DNA from: Acidobacteriota bacterium
GTDB lineage: Bacteria; Acidobacteriota; Blastocatellia; Chloracidobacteriales; Chloracidobacteriaceae
Length of the DNA: 41,203 bases
NCBI GenBank assembly: GCA_016208495.1
Contig: JACQXX010000097.1
Span: 1 to 41,203 of the forward strand
Direction: 5' to 3'
This document shows, piece by piece, positions 24,959 to 33,853 of this stretch. Under the pieces are notes generated by a model that saw only the letters and a program-made list of their open reading frames with translations, had not been told where the DNA came from and did not search any database. The position numbers were made by a program, and so were the translations under genes. The stretch's first letter is position 1, and each line of letters starts with the position of its first letter.

Positions 24959-26125
24959 TTATGAGGCAGCCCCGGCATTAAAAACAGGGGCCGAAAACGT
25001 TCGCGAATATCCATCCAGTTTACAAATTTCACTCAGGGCATAGGCGGTTTTCTGGGCATTGCGGGTGGCCAGTTCCTGCATTCCCCGTCGCCCAAGCGTG
25101 GCCAGAAAGACACTGGCGACCAAGGCACAAAGCGCCTCGTTGGTACAGATGTTGGAGGTCGCCTTCTCACGACGAATGTGCTGTTCTCTGGTGGCCATGG
25201 TAATGGTAAACGCCCGGTTCCCATCCGTGTCAAATGCCTGTCCGACCAGGCGGCCTGGCATCTGACGCTGGTACTTTTCACGAGCCGCGAAAAAACCGAC
25301 AAACGGGCCGCCGAAATTTGGCGCCATTCCCAGTGACTGACCTTCGCCCACCACAATATCCGCCCCAGATTCTCCCGGAGTCTTGAGAATCCCCAGACTG
25401 ATGGCTTCGGTGACACAAACCGCCAGCAAGGCCCCAACCGCATGGGCGGCAGTGGCCAGTTTTGACAAGTCTTCAATGCTGCCAAAGAAATTTGGGGATT
25501 GAACAATGACAGCGGCGGTTTCTTTATCAACCACCAACGTCTCCGTTTCAACGGTGCCGGTGTCTCCCCACCCAATGGTCTCAACCGTAATCCCACTATT
25601 GTAGGCATAGGCTTTGATCACCTGCAGGTATTCTGGATGAACCGTGCCGGCACAGACTACTTTTCGTCTTCCAGTGACCCGAACCGCCATCATCATGGCT
25701 TCCGCCAGCGCTGTCGAACCGTCATACATCGAGGCATTGGCCACATCCATTCCCGTCAACTGGCAAATCATGGTTTGAAATTCGAAAATCGAATGCACGG
25801 TGCCTTGATTGATTTCCGGTTGATAGGGAGTATAGGAAGTATAAAACTCCGAGCGGGAAATCAGGGTGTCAATGATCAGTGGCCGAATATGGTCATATAC
25901 CCCGGCGCCCAGAAATGAAGCATAGGATTCCGGATCTCGATTCTCGCCTGCCAATTGTTTAAAAGTGGCAATCAACTCAACTTCGCTTTGAGCTGGTGGG
26001 ATGTCGAGCGGTCGGTTGAGAAGGAGGTTCTCGGGGATCCCCCGAAATAATTCGGCGATCTTGGAAACCCCCATGCTCTCCAGCATGGATTCACGCTCAG
26101 AACTGGCATTCGGAATGTATCGCAT
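24959..26125 (-). CDS. gcvPA: Glycine dehydrogenase (decarboxylating) subunit 1, C-terminally truncated
   Basis: A 388-residue homologue of the GcvPA subunit of the glycine cleavage P-protein, which with GcvPB decarboxylates glycine and passes the aminomethyl group to GcvH. Typical segments are present: MRYIPNASSERESML, YTPYQPEINQG, MYDGSTALAEA, GEGQSLGMAPNFGGP and REQHIRREKATSNICTN. The family is usually about 440-450 residues. Here the protein ends right at the conserved FNEF position (APVFNAGAAS then stop), losing about 55 C-terminal residues. No trace of the missing part is found in the other frames downstream. The pyridoxal-binding lysine is on GcvPB, which is absent here. It starts 11 bases after gcvH (ATG at 26125). 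It may be non-functional. Confidence 0.88.
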   Translation of the reverse strand: MRYIPNASSERESMLESMGVSKIAELFRGIPENLLLNRPLDIPPAQSEVELIATFKQLAGENRDPESYASFLGAGVYDHIRPLIIDTLISRSEFYTSYTPYQPEINQGTVHSIFEFQTMICQLTGMDVANASMYDGSTALAEAMMMAVRVTGRRKVVCAGTVHPEYLQVIKAYAYNSGITVETIGWGDTGTVETETLVVDKETAAVIVQSPNFFGSIEDLSKLATAAHAVGALLAVCVTEAISLGILKTPGESGADIVVGEGQSLGMAPNFGGPFVGFFAAREKYQRQMPGRLVGQAFDTDGNRAFTITMATREQHIRREKATSNICTNEALCALVASVFLATLGRRGMQELATRNAQKTAYALSEICKLDGYSRTFSAPVFNAGAAS

Positions 26126-26136
26126 GTGTAAACCAG

Positions 26137-26529
26137 TTATGCCTTTCCGTTGTTGATGAAATCTTCGTATTCCGTGGCAGACAGCAGGGCGTCTACTTCG
26201 CTTGGGGAAGTCAATCGAACAACCACCATCCACCCTTCATCATAAGGCGAGTTGTTAACCAGTTCAGGTTTGTCAGCCAACTCAGCATTCACTTCTAAAA
26301 CTTCACCCGAGACTGGAATAAACAATTCACTGACTGCCTTGACGGATTCCACTGATCCAAAAGGGGCGCCTGATTTATAAGTTTCGCCAACTTTCGGTAA
26401 ATCCACATAGACCACATCTCCCAGTGACTCTTGAGCATAGTAGGTAATGCCAATGCGACCTGTATCCCCGCTCACACGAATCCACTCGTGGTCTTTGGTA
26501 TAGGAACAATCATCCGGATAATGTGACAT
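26137..26529 (-). CDS. gcvH: Glycine cleavage system H protein
   Basis: A 130-residue lipoyl-carrier protein that shuttles the aminomethyl group of glycine between the P, T and L proteins. The biotinyl/lipoyl-like domain is complete, with the lipoylated lysine K64 in SVESVKAVSEL. The usual flanking elements are also present: HEWIRV near the N-terminus, ITYYAQESLGDVVYVDLP, and NSPYDEGWMVVV near the end. An aaggag ribosome site lies about 13 bases before the ATG. It lies between gcvT and gcvPA in the usual gcvT-H-PA order and is intact, unlike its downstream neighbour. Confidence 0.97.
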   Translation of the reverse strand: MSHYPDDCSYTKDHEWIRVSGDTGRIGITYYAQESLGDVVYVDLPKVGETYKSGAPFGSVESVKAVSELFIPVSGEVLEVNAELADKPELVNNSPYDEGWMVVVRLTSPSEVDALLSATEYEDFINNGKA

Positions 26530-26552
26530 ACTTGTCTCTTAACTCCTTGAAA

Positions 26553-26577
26553 GTGATGGGTTAGGGTTAGGGTTTGA
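26553..26577. repeat. Short ggttag repeats (gggttagggttaggg)
   Basis: Three ggttag units between gcvT and gcvH. Their likeness to telomeric repeats is coincidental; they fit the local habit of short tandem units between genes. Confidence 0.7.
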
Positions 26578-26671
26578 AAATCCGATGCCGCACGTTTCAA
26601 ACCAGTCGTTGTGAGTGGGAAGGACCACCAATCAGGATCAATGAGAGGAGGTTCCCTTTTTCCCGATGGGG

Positions 26672-27775
26672 CTATTTTTGTCGTTTATAGAACGGGGTTG
26701 GAATGACATGAGCCGCGACTTCACGACCACGGACAAAGATCTGAATGGGCGTTCCAATCTGAGTGAGATGAAGTGGCAGGTACGCCAACCCAATGTTTTT
26801 CTTCAGGTACGGCGAAGGGCTTCCGGAGGTAACGCGACCAACTTCCTCGCCATCGTGCAACACCGTGTAGCCATCACGGGCTGGCACCCGATCATCAACC
26901 TCGAAGCCAGCCAGTTTTCGCGGCAGACCCTCGGTTTTTTGGCGCTGGATCAGGTCGCTTCCCAGGAATTCACCTTTATTCAATTTGCAAATCCATCCCA
27001 GATCGGCCTCAAGCGGTGTGGTGGTGTCATCAATTTCGTGGCCGTAGAGGGCCATTTTGGCTTCCAACCGCAACGTATTGCGCGCTCCTAATCCAACCGG
27101 GACCAACCCATAGGCTTTTCCAGCCTTGAGCAAGCCTTCCCAAATGCCGACACTGTGTTCCGGCGCAAAATAGAGTTCAAACCCGTCTTCTCCGGTGTAG
27201 CCGGTACGGGTTAAAAACACTTTGCAGCCAAAAAGCTCAATTTCAGGCTGACACCAGTAATACTTGAGGCCCGAGAGGTCAAATTCAATCAGCGATTGGA
27301 GAATTTCAACTGCTTTTGGCCCCTGCAATGCCAACTGGCTGTATTCTTCGCTGTGGTTGAGCACTTCCACATCCAGACCAGAAGCGTGCTGGGCAATCCA
27401 GTTAAAATCTTTTTCAATATTGGCGGCATTGACACACAGGAAAAAACGGTCGGCGCTCAACCGGTGGACCAGAATGTCATCCACAAACGTTCCCCGTTCG
27501 GTCATCAGCCCTGAATAATGGATCTGATTATCAGCTAACTTGCTGACATCATTGCACGTCACACGTTGCAACAATTGCAGGGCGGCGGGTCCGTTGACCC
27601 ATAACTGCCCCATGTGACTTACATCAAAGAGACCAGCCGCGGTGCGGACCGCATTGTGTTCCGGAATCAAGCCTGTGTATTGAACAGGCATTTCCCATCC
27701 GGTAAAGTCAACCATCTTGGCACCCAGGGCGCGGTGCGTTTCTCCAAGCGCAGTAAGTCGTAATTGGTTTGACAA
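26672..27775 (-). CDS. gcvT: Aminomethyltransferase (glycine cleavage T protein)
   Basis: A 367-residue T protein that transfers the methylene group from lipoyl-GcvH to tetrahydrofolate and releases ammonia. It keeps the N-terminal MVDFTGWEMPVQY, FDVSHMGQ, the catalytic-site segment VTCNDVSKL, TRTGYTGEDGFELY, the folate-site LEADLGWICKL and the C-terminal IGLAYLP. The reading frame starts with TTG at 27775, behind a weak agg motif; no better ATG fits the family N-terminus. It heads the gcvT-gcvH-gcvPA unit and is divergent from a TetR regulator 83 bases away. I do not see a glycine riboswitch in the leader. Confidence 0.96.
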   Translation of the reverse strand: MSNQLRLTALGETHRALGAKMVDFTGWEMPVQYTGLIPEHNAVRTAAGLFDVSHMGQLWVNGPAALQLLQRVTCNDVSKLADNQIHYSGLMTERGTFVDDILVHRLSADRFFLCVNAANIEKDFNWIAQHASGLDVEVLNHSEEYSQLALQGPKAVEILQSLIEFDLSGLKYYWCQPEIELFGCKVFLTRTGYTGEDGFELYFAPEHSVGIWEGLLKAGKAYGLVPVGLGARNTLRLEAKMALYGHEIDDTTTPLEADLGWICKLNKGEFLGSDLIQRQKTEGLPRKLAGFEVDDRVPARDGYTVLHDGEEVGRVTSGSPSPYLKKNIGLAYLPLHLTQIGTPIQIFVRGREVAAHVIPTPFYKRQK

Positions 27776-27858
27776 GAGTATGTACCTGATTTGAGTTATG
27801 ATAAGGTGGCGGGTGAAATCAAGCCAGAAACTACCATTGCCCCGTCAATGCGTCAAGA

Positions 27859-28524
27859 ATGAAGCCTAAACCACTCCCGAAGAACGGAAAAAACTCTTTC
27901 TTTCCGACCACGTCGCCTGGAGCTGAACGTGGGTCGTATGACCAGAAACTCAATTTTATTCTCCATACCAGTGCCCAGGTGTTTGCCGAAAAAGGCTATG
28001 ACCGGGCCTCGTTGCGGGATATTTCACGGGCTACCGGATTCAGCCTGGCTGGCCTGTACTACTATTTCCGCAGCAAAGAAGAATTGTTGTTTCTCATCAG
28101 CGATGTCACCTTTGCCACAATTTGGGAGCGGCTTGAACAGGCGCTCAAACCTCAAGAATCCGAAGAACTACCCGCCATCGAGCAATTAAACCGGTTGATT
28201 TTCAACCACCTGGATTTTTACGTCGCGCACATGCCCGAGATGAAAGTACTGTCGGTTGAAGCAGATGCGCTGAGTGGCGAGTGGCAAAAGCAGGTGAACG
28301 ACCGGAAACGACGCTATACCGAACGGTGTGTGAAAATACTGACCGACCTCCAGGCTCAAGCTGGGAGTCAACCCAATCCAACCGAATGTCGGCTGAGCGC
28401 CCTGGCGCTATTTGGCATGATGAACTGGCTCTATCAGTGGTATGACCCGAAACGCGATGGGTCTCCTGTTGAATTGAGCGCCAAAATGAGCGCGATTTTC
28501 CTGCGTGGGTTCCTCCCTCGGTAA
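27859..28524 (+). CDS. TetR-family transcriptional regulator
   Basis: A 221-residue repressor-type protein. The helix-turn-helix lies at about residues 27-75: LNFILHTSAQVFAEKGYDRASLRDISRATGFSLAGLYYYFRSKEEL, a textbook TetR DNA-binding motif. The C-terminal two thirds are helical and form the ligand-binding and dimer region. The first 25 residues are basic and proline-rich and may be disordered. It is divergent from gcvT, with 83 bases between the starts, so it may control the glycine cleavage genes or itself. TetR proteins with this architecture in other bacteria often respond to acyl-CoAs, but no fatty-acid gene lies next to it. The ligand is unknown. Confidence 0.92.
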   Translation: MKPKPLPKNGKNSFFPTTSPGAERGSYDQKLNFILHTSAQVFAEKGYDRASLRDISRATGFSLAGLYYYFRSKEELLFLISDVTFATIWERLEQALKPQESEELPAIEQLNRLIFNHLDFYVAHMPEMKVLSVEADALSGEWQKQVNDRKRRYTERCVKILTDLQAQAGSQPNPTECRLSALALFGMMNWLYQWYDPKRDGSPVELSAKMSAIFLRGFLPR

Positions 28525-28526
28525 AG

Positions 28527-28654
28527 CAGCGGGCTGAAGACTCGCAGACTCGGGGCTGAAGACTTCGGGCTGAAGAAGTCAGGTTTGAGGTTGAAGATTG
28601 CTGGTCTTCATTCTTCATTCTTCATTCTTCATTCTTCATTCTTCATTCTTCATT
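28527..28654. repeat. ggctgaagac repeats followed by (cttcatt)x7
   Basis: Three ggctgaaga-type units (28531-28576) are followed by seven perfect cttcatt units (28606-28654) upstream of tpiA. A spurious ORF from 28598 translates the array as ILHSSFF repeats. Confidence 0.92.
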
Positions 28655-28765
28655 TTGCCCCAAAGTTTTCCGGTCTTTCAAAATTTCCCCATTGCTGAAG
28701 TCCCGTCTTTTGCGTATTCTTGCGTTTTTCCTTTGCCCCTATCCTTTCGCTGTCCTTTTTCCTGT

Positions 28766-29530
28766 ATGTCAAACCGAAAACCAATCATTGCCGGGAACTG
28801 GAAAATGTTTAAAACGGTTTCCGAATCAGTCGCCACCGCGCTGGATCTGAAATCAAGAACGTTTAATGCCAACCATTGTGAAGTCGTGATTGCACCCGTC
28901 TTCACCTCTTTGAAAACTGTCGCTGATCGTCTTGAAGGAAGCCACATCAAAGTTGCCGGACAGGACGTGGCCGCCGAGGGCCCCGAAGGGGCATTCACCG
29001 GTGAAATCAGTGCCGAAATGCTGGCGGATGCGGGCTGTACCCACGTCATCATTGGTCACTCTGAACGTCGTCAGTACTACCATGAAACCAATGATCGGGT
29101 CGCCCGAAAGGTTCAACGAGCCCTGGCCGTTGGGCTGACGCCGATTCTGTGCATTGGGGAAACACTGGCGCAACGCGAAGCCGGTGAGGCAGAAAAAGTG
29201 GTCACTGAGCAGTTAATTGAAGGAACTGCTACCTTGACAGCCTCCGACCTTTTCCGTATAGTCGCCGCCTACGAACCTGTCTGGGCCATCGGAACCGGCC
29301 ACGCAGCCACACCTGACACCGCCCAAGCCATGCACGCACTCGTTCGATCCGTTATCAGTGAAAAGTTTGGTACCGAAGCCGCACAACAACTGCGGATTCT
29401 GTATGGCGGCAGCGTTAAGCCAGAAAACATCGCTGAGTATATGGAACAACCTGATATTGATGGTGCGCTGGTCGGCGGAGCCAGCTTGAAAGCCGATTCA
29501 TTTGCCAGGATTGTGTTCTATCAACAGTAA
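28766..29530 (+). CDS. tpiA: Triosephosphate isomerase
   Basis: A 255-residue glycolytic enzyme that interconverts dihydroxyacetone phosphate and glyceraldehyde 3-phosphate. The complete active site is visible: Asn11 and Lys13 in [10 protein letters not shown], the electrophilic His98 in VIIGHSERR, the catalytic base Glu170 in [11 protein letters not shown], and the phosphate-binding loops YGGSVKPEN and GALVGGASL. The ATG at 28766 begins [16 protein letters not shown] as expected; the longer ORF upstream only covers repeats. There is no Shine-Dalgarno sequence. secG follows after 78 bases, a common tpiA-secG pairing. Confidence 0.98.
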   Translation: MSNRKPIIAGNWKMFKTVSESVATALDLKSRTFNANHCEVVIAPVFTSLKTVADRLEGSHIKVAGQDVAAEGPEGAFTGEISAEMLADAGCTHVIIGHSERRQYYHETNDRVARKVQRALAVGLTPILCIGETLAQREAGEAEKVVTEQLIEGTATLTASDLFRIVAAYEPVWAIGTGHAATPDTAQAMHALVRSVISEKFGTEAAQQLRILYGGSVKPENIAEYMEQPDIDGALVGGASLKADSFARIVFYQQ

Positions 29531-29608
29531 GCTGTTGGTCAGATTGGTGTCATTTCTGACTCACGACCCAGACCGACAGCCATTCATTGGGATTGCCTTT
29601 AACTTATT

Positions 29609-30100
29609 ATGCAGTGGTACGTTTACATCCTTTACGCTATTTTCTTTCTTGCCTGCTTGATTCTGATCGGAGTGGTTTTACTCCAGCCCGGAAAGAGCGA
29701 TGCCGCCGCCGTGTTTGGTGGTGGAAGCCAGACCGCCTTTGGAGCTCGTGGGGCTCAAAAGCCGCTTGAACGAATCACTTTTGGTGCTGCGGCTGCCTTT
29801 ATGCTGATGGCCTTTCTCTTCTCACTTCCCGGAGTGACGTCTCCAAAGCCAGTGGCCGCAGGAATTGAAGATTTGCCGGTCACAGCACCAGCACCTCCTC
29901 CGCCAGCACCGCCAGCCGCTCCGGCTCAGTCAGCACCAGCCGCCACACCAGCACCGGCTGATGCGACCAAGCCAGCCGAAGGAACAGCGGCACCGGCCAA
30001 GGATGAGAAGAAAGCGGAACCCAAGGCTGGCGAAACCGATAAAACTAAGGATCAGAAAGATCAAAAGACTGATTCCAAAGCTGATACCAAGAAGAAATAA
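29609..30100 (+). CDS. secG: SecG, protein-export membrane protein, with extended C-terminal tail
   Basis: A 163-residue SecG, the small subunit of the SecYEG translocon that helps SecA-driven protein export. Residues 1-74 are the normal family: two membrane helices (about 4-24 and 56-74), with [28 protein letters not shown] between them. Typical SecG is about 75-110 residues. The remaining 90 residues are low complexity: Ala/Pro-rich (about 90-130), then Lys/Asp-rich (about 130-163, [12 protein letters not shown]). It follows tpiA, with tRNA-Leu next, a frequent arrangement. No ribosome site is evident. Core identity is confident; the tail's purpose is unknown. Confidence 0.94.
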   Translation: MQWYVYILYAIFFLACLILIGVVLLQPGKSDAAAVFGGGSQTAFGARGAQKPLERITFGAAAAFMLMAFLFSLPGVTSPKPVAAGIEDLPVTAPAPPPPAPPAAPAQSAPAATPAPADATKPAEGTAAPAKDEKKAEPKAGETDKTKDQKDQKTDSKADTKKK

Positions 30101-30156
30101 GCACTGAATTGACAATTTCCGTAGCGTTCAGCTCTCCAGGTTGAAAGCTGCAAAAT

Positions 30157-30239
<83 letters not shown>

Positions 30240-30246
30240 CCTTCAC

Positions 30247-30285
30247 ACAACAACCCGCCTGCCTTAATGGCCGGCGGGTTGTTGT
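30247..30285. terminator. Hairpin terminator between tRNA-Leu and the convergent VWFA gene
   Basis: A perfect 13-bp stem (acaacaacccgcc at 30247-30259 with ggcgggttgttgt at 30273-30285) lies between convergent transcripts. The right arm encodes the last residues (QQQPA) of the VWFA protein, and its stop codon is in the loop. A T tract is weak on both sides. Confidence 0.65.
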
Positions 30286-31202
30286 TGTTTGGTCCGCAAA
30301 CTGTATTTGTTATCGTTGAGGGAGAGTAATAATCGGCGGTTGATCGTAAGGTTGACGCCTTTGGGCGAATATGACAGCACATACCAGCGATTGCGAACTT
30401 CGTCCGTGATGATTTTCATTGCCGCCAGACTGTCGTCCATTGAAAATACCCGGCCACCGGTACCTTCTGCCAGCTCTTTGGCAACAATCGCGGGCTTGGG
30501 TCCAAGTTTTTTGGCTCGTGGTGCGCCAAAGGTCCGGTCGCTGCATTGCAGGACATACACCACGATATTTTCAGTCTGCAGGAGTTCCAGGGTCTGATCG
30601 TAGGTGTATTGTGACCCATAGTCATATCCATCGGAAAAAAGAAGGATGACTCGCTTGGAAGAACTGATTTGACTTCGGAGGGCATCTTCAACCACGGCGG
30701 CAAGGGCATCAAACAAGCGGGGCGGCTTTCGTTTGGCAAACAGTTTACCAGCCTCAACCAGTTTTTTGCCGTCGTCGGTAAAGTCTTCAATGATCTCTGG
30801 CGAATCATTGTATCCAACCACCATGACCTGATCGCCCACATAAATTTCTTTGGCAATTGACCGCGCCGCCCGCTCCATATCCGAGGTTTGAGCCTGGACA
30901 TTTTGTGAATTATCAACCAGCAGCACATACCGGGCACCGGAAACATCAGACCGAAGGCCCTGAATTTCCTGTTCAATCCCAGCTTCATACACCGCAACCT
31001 GATTTCTTTGGATTGGAATTGGGTCAGCGGATTCAACCCCTTTTAAAGGAGGAAGCCCAGATTCGTCTGGAATGGGTTGGAGAATGGCGTTAATCGAATA
31101 CGACCGGGTTCCTGATTCATTCACGCGACCCGATTGCGCAAAAGCCAGTGGTGCCAGCACCACCGACGCCAACATCAATAACCACAACACCGCAATCCGC
31201 AT
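30264..31202 (-). CDS. Secreted protein with acidobacterial-type VWFA-related domain
   Basis: A 312-residue protein with a signal peptide at about 1-22 ([20 protein letters not shown], then QS). The rest matches the von Willebrand factor A fold found in many copies in Acidobacteria (TIGR03436-type): [11 protein letters not shown] at about 92-101 at the metal-site position, [26 protein letters not shown] at about 184-197, and a C-terminal [11 protein letters not shown]. The MIDAS motif is degenerate (DNSQN rather than DxSxS), so metal binding may be weak. The ATG at 31202 has a strong aggagggg ribosome site. The protein probably mediates protein-protein contacts outside the cytoplasm. The terminator hairpin overlaps the 3' end. 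Confidence 0.88.
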   Translation of the reverse strand: MRIAVLWLLMLASVVLAPLAFAQSGRVNESGTRSYSINAILQPIPDESGLPPLKGVESADPIPIQRNQVAVYEAGIEQEIQGLRSDVSGARYVLLVDNSQNVQAQTSDMERAARSIAKEIYVGDQVMVVGYNDSPEIIEDFTDDGKKLVEAGKLFAKRKPPRLFDALAAVVEDALRSQISSSKRVILLFSDGYDYGSQYTYDQTLELLQTENIVVYVLQCSDRTFGAPRAKKLGPKPAIVAKELAEGTGGRVFSMDDSLAAMKIITDEVRNRWYVLSYSPKGVNLTINRRLLLSLNDNKYSLRTKQQQPAGH

Positions 31203-31427
31203 CCACTTCCCCTCCTGGCAAAATAATTTGATCAACCACACCCCGCTTCAGGTGTCTTTGGCACACAGATCATATTCCCCAACCTGAAACGTCAGGTACT
31301 GAAAGCCTTTCAGTTCCCTTCAATGCAGAATTGAGCCGCCAAAATACACTGGATGAGGATATATTTTGCCGAGCACCTCCCTTCAGCGGCGATTCTGATC
31401 AACCATCTGAAGAAAGTCAGGAAACGC

Positions 31428-32159
31428 TCAGGCTTCCATCACAACCACTTTAGGTTCTGGTCGATAAAACAGGATTCGGCTGCAATGGTCGCAAATATAA
31501 ATCACATCTCCCTGGCGGACCTCGCTATACACCTGAGGTCGGAGCGTCATGCGGCACGAAGAACAGGCGCCGTTGATGACTTGAGACAATGCCTGACCAG
31601 TCCGAAGCTTTGAGACCCGATTGTAGCGATCCATCCACGGACGCGAGACCGCAGCTTCACACCGAACACGCTCCAGCTTCAGGTGTTCCATATCCTGCTT
31701 GAGTTGCTGTTGTTTGGCCCGACAATCGGCGATGGCCGCGTCGGCTTCCTTGCGTTTGTTTTCAATATCAGGGGAGTATTTGGCGGCTTCGTCTTCGAGC
31801 CGTTTGACCTCGTCCATCAATTCCAGCAACTGGGTTTCAAGCCGGCTGATGGCCTTTTTGGCATTATCAATTTCGGTGAGGGTGGCAGCGTATTCTTTCT
31901 GATTGCGAACTCGTTTCTGGTCCTCGTTGTACTTCTCAAGTTTTTGCTGAGTGTCGGCCAGGTCGTCTTCGAGTTGCTTATTTCGGCGGTGGGATGAGGT
32001 CAGTTTTAATTGGACTTCGTTGTATGCAGCAGCATATTGCTGGTACTCAGTCTCGATCCTGGTGCATTCCGTATCAAGCGCTTTGATTTGTGCCTGAAAT
32101 TCAACCAGTCGGATGTCAATTTCATGCAGCGCAATTAGATTTTCCAAATCGGGGCTCAC
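31428..32159 (-). CDS. Coiled-coil protein with C-terminal C4 zinc ribbon
   Basis: A 243-residue protein of a widespread bacterial family annotated only as a C4-type zinc-ribbon-domain protein. Residues about 5-180 form a long antiparallel coiled coil rich in Glu, Lys and Gln. The C-terminus carries Cys199-x-x-Cys202 (GACSSCRMTL) and Cys223-x-x-Cys226 (ICDHCSRIL), a zinc ribbon. Relatives may bind nucleic acid, but no function is established to my knowledge. The reading frame starts with GTG at 32159 behind a perfect aggaggt ribosome site. Genes on the same strand upstream and downstream suggest a loose cluster with a secreted coiled-coil protein and a response regulator. Confidence 0.88.
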   Translation of the reverse strand: MSPDLENLIALHEIDIRLVEFQAQIKALDTECTRIETEYQQYAAAYNEVQLKLTSSHRRNKQLEDDLADTQQKLEKYNEDQKRVRNQKEYAATLTEIDNAKKAISRLETQLLELMDEVKRLEDEAAKYSPDIENKRKEADAAIADCRAKQQQLKQDMEHLKLERVRCEAAVSRPWMDRYNRVSKLRTGQALSQVINGACSSCRMTLRPQVYSEVRQGDVIYICDHCSRILFYRPEPKVVVMEA

Positions 32160-32266
32160 GTTTACCTCCTGAAGTCTGAGACGGCGGCACCAGGAACGCA
32201 GGAGCGGCGACTCGCATTCGGGGATAAATGATCCGAGCGGAGTACTCGGAGCCCTGCTCCGGTGGG

Positions 32267-32869
32267 TCAGTCTGCATCGTCTTCTTTGAGCACTTGTTGA
32301 ATCGTAAAGCCAGCACGACGCACTTCGTCAATTAAATATTCCCATTCAACCTGGGCGCGTGTGGCATCGAGTTCCAGATCCTGGAGACGTGATTTCAGCC
32401 GCTGGTCTTCATCCGTTTTGACGGGGATATAGACCACCTCGCCGCGCGGTCCAACGGCTCTGAGATACGTTTTTCCATCTTTGACCTGGGATAGGGAGAC
32501 CGCCTTTTCTTCACCTTTCAGCTCCTCAAGCCGCACTTTGACAAGTCCAATTTGGGAATCAATGGTACTCATCCGCGTCATGATTTCTTTGGCCCGGGTG
32601 CGAAGAGCAACCCGGCGAACTTCCTTTTGATTTACTCTTGGGGCTGGCGTGGAGGGATCAGTCGGCTCGGGGGATGGGCGCGTCTCAGGCTGAGGGTTGC
32701 GCCCACTGGGGAAATCTTCGTTGGTCAGGACACGTTGTTTCTTGGGGGGTGCCGGCTGGGAACCGGCTTTTTTTTCGGAAGGTGTGGGAGGAGGAGTCGT
32801 TTCCTGTCCATACGCTGCGCAAATTTGGGAACTTATCAGCAGCCAGGCCAGCAAAAACGTGTACTTCAT
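32267..32869 (-). CDS. Secreted proline-rich/coiled-coil protein of unknown function
   Basis: A 200-residue protein with a signal peptide (MKYTFLLAWLLISSQICAAYG, cleavage near residue 21). A Pro/Thr/Ser-rich low-complexity stretch follows (about 24-85), then a charged helical region likely to be a coiled coil (about 88-195). The mature protein should be periplasmic or surface associated. The ATG at 32869 is preferred to a TTG two codons earlier; a ggga motif precedes it. It lies between the response-regulator gene and the zinc-ribbon gene. I assign no function. Confidence 0.7.
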   Translation of the reverse strand: MKYTFLLAWLLISSQICAAYGQETTPPPTPSEKKAGSQPAPPKKQRVLTNEDFPSGRNPQPETRPSPEPTDPSTPAPRVNQKEVRRVALRTRAKEIMTRMSTIDSQIGLVKVRLEELKGEEKAVSLSQVKDGKTYLRAVGPRGEVVYIPVKTDEDQRLKSRLQDLELDATRAQVEWEYLIDEVRRAGFTIQQVLKEDDAD

Positions 32870-32913
32870 ATCCAACTTCCCTTTCCCTGAAACAACCTGT
32901 TGACCACGGAGGT

Positions 32914-33333
32914 TCAGGCATTATCGCCGCTTTCATCAGGCGGCGGCAACGCCTCAGTCAAGCGGTCTTTGATGATGCGAAGTAACTGCTTCACCTCAAA
33001 CGGTTTTGAAATACAGTCATCGAGGGTGACATTGAATTCTTTGGATTTTGAAATATCGTCCAGAACGTGGGCAGCGGAGCAAAACAAAATCGGCACCTGC
33101 CACATTTCCGGATTGTCTGAGGATCGAATCAGTTCCATCAACCGTGGCCCACTAATCACAGGCATCATCACGTCAAGGATCACCAGATCCGGCACCTGCT
33201 TCTTGAGCGATGCCACGGCGGCCAGTCCATCCTCAGCCAGAACCACCTCATACCCTGCTTCGGTGAGCAGGCCATCAAATAATTCACGTATCGCGTCGTC
33301 ATCATCCACGACTAATATTCTTTTTTTAGCCAT
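32914..33333 (-). CDS. Single-domain response regulator (CheY-like receiver)
   Basis: A 139-residue receiver domain without an output domain. The acidic pocket VVDDDDAIRELF (Asp10-13), the phospho-accepting Asp54 in LVILDVMMP, the switch serine at about 86 (LFCSAAH) and Lys110 in SKPFEVKQLL are all present, so phosphotransfer should be intact. It would relay a signal from a histidine kinase to a partner by protein contact. No kinase gene lies nearby. The ATG at 33333 starts MAKKRILVVDDD; a TTG frame 12 codons upstream is less likely. A gaagga motif lies about 15 bases upstream. It is the first gene of the minus-strand group down to the VWFA gene. Confidence 0.92.
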   Translation of the reverse strand: MAKKRILVVDDDDAIRELFDGLLTEAGYEVVLAEDGLAAVASLKKQVPDLVILDVMMPVISGPRLMELIRSSDNPEMWQVPILFCSAAHVLDDISKSKEFNVTLDDCISKPFEVKQLLRIIKDRLTEALPPPDESGDNA

Positions 33334-33740
33334 ACGCGTGTGTTTTTCCTTCACTAAATCCTTCGGCAAAAGAGAGATGTGATGTGAATCGAAGGGAATT
33401 TGAGATTGTCTTTAGACCGTGTGTGTTAGGAGATCTGTCAATTCGCATTGCAACACATCAGCTTTGTGCTGTCAATTGCCCAGTGTATGCCTGAAGCTGA
33501 TTTTCAGGTTTTGCATCCACAAGACGGAAGCTGCCTTTTATCTTTGAATTCAAAGCAGTTACCCGCATCTGGCAAGGCATTTGCCATTTCCAACTCAATA
33601 AAATGGCGCGCACTCTGCCGCTGTGGGTGGGGACCATTCAGGCGGGGCTGATCAGCCTGATACACATAAGTTCCTTGTTTTTCGGACCACATCTTTCTAA
33701 TCTAGCCTTTTTGGCTGGCTGCCCTCTGATTTCAGGCACA
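33334..33740. other. Gene-free upstream region of lysC
   Basis: The interval between the divergent response-regulator and aspartate kinase genes contains no supportable gene. It should hold promoters for both. No lysine riboswitch consensus is apparent by eye. Confidence 0.4.
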
Positions 33741-33833
33741 TTGACTCTATTCCACCCCCACCCGTTCACCCAGGTGGTACTGACTTTTGACTCTATTCCA
33801 TCCCCCACCCGTTCACCCAGGTGGGACTGACTT
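33741..33833. repeat. 46-bp direct repeat (two copies) before the aspartate kinase gene
   Basis: Copies at 33741-33786 and 33787-33833 share ttgactctattcca, a C-rich run and acccgttcacccaggtgg, with only a few differences. They sit just upstream of the ribosome site (aaggag at 33837). They could be a duplicated regulatory site or a plain tandem duplication. Confidence 0.85.
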
Positions 33834-33853
33834 TCTAAGGAGATTTTCTTTTC

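Noticed and set aside
26553-26577. Telomere-like ggttag repeats
   Set aside because: Only about three units within an operon, in line with other short local repeats; no sign of a chromosome end.
27776-27858. Glycine riboswitch upstream of gcvT
   Set aside because: The interval is only 83 bp and lacks the conserved riboswitch core, judged by eye.
28598-28765. N-terminal extension of TpiA with ILHSSFF repeats
   Set aside because: It is encoded by the cttcatt array; the family N-terminus starts at 28766.
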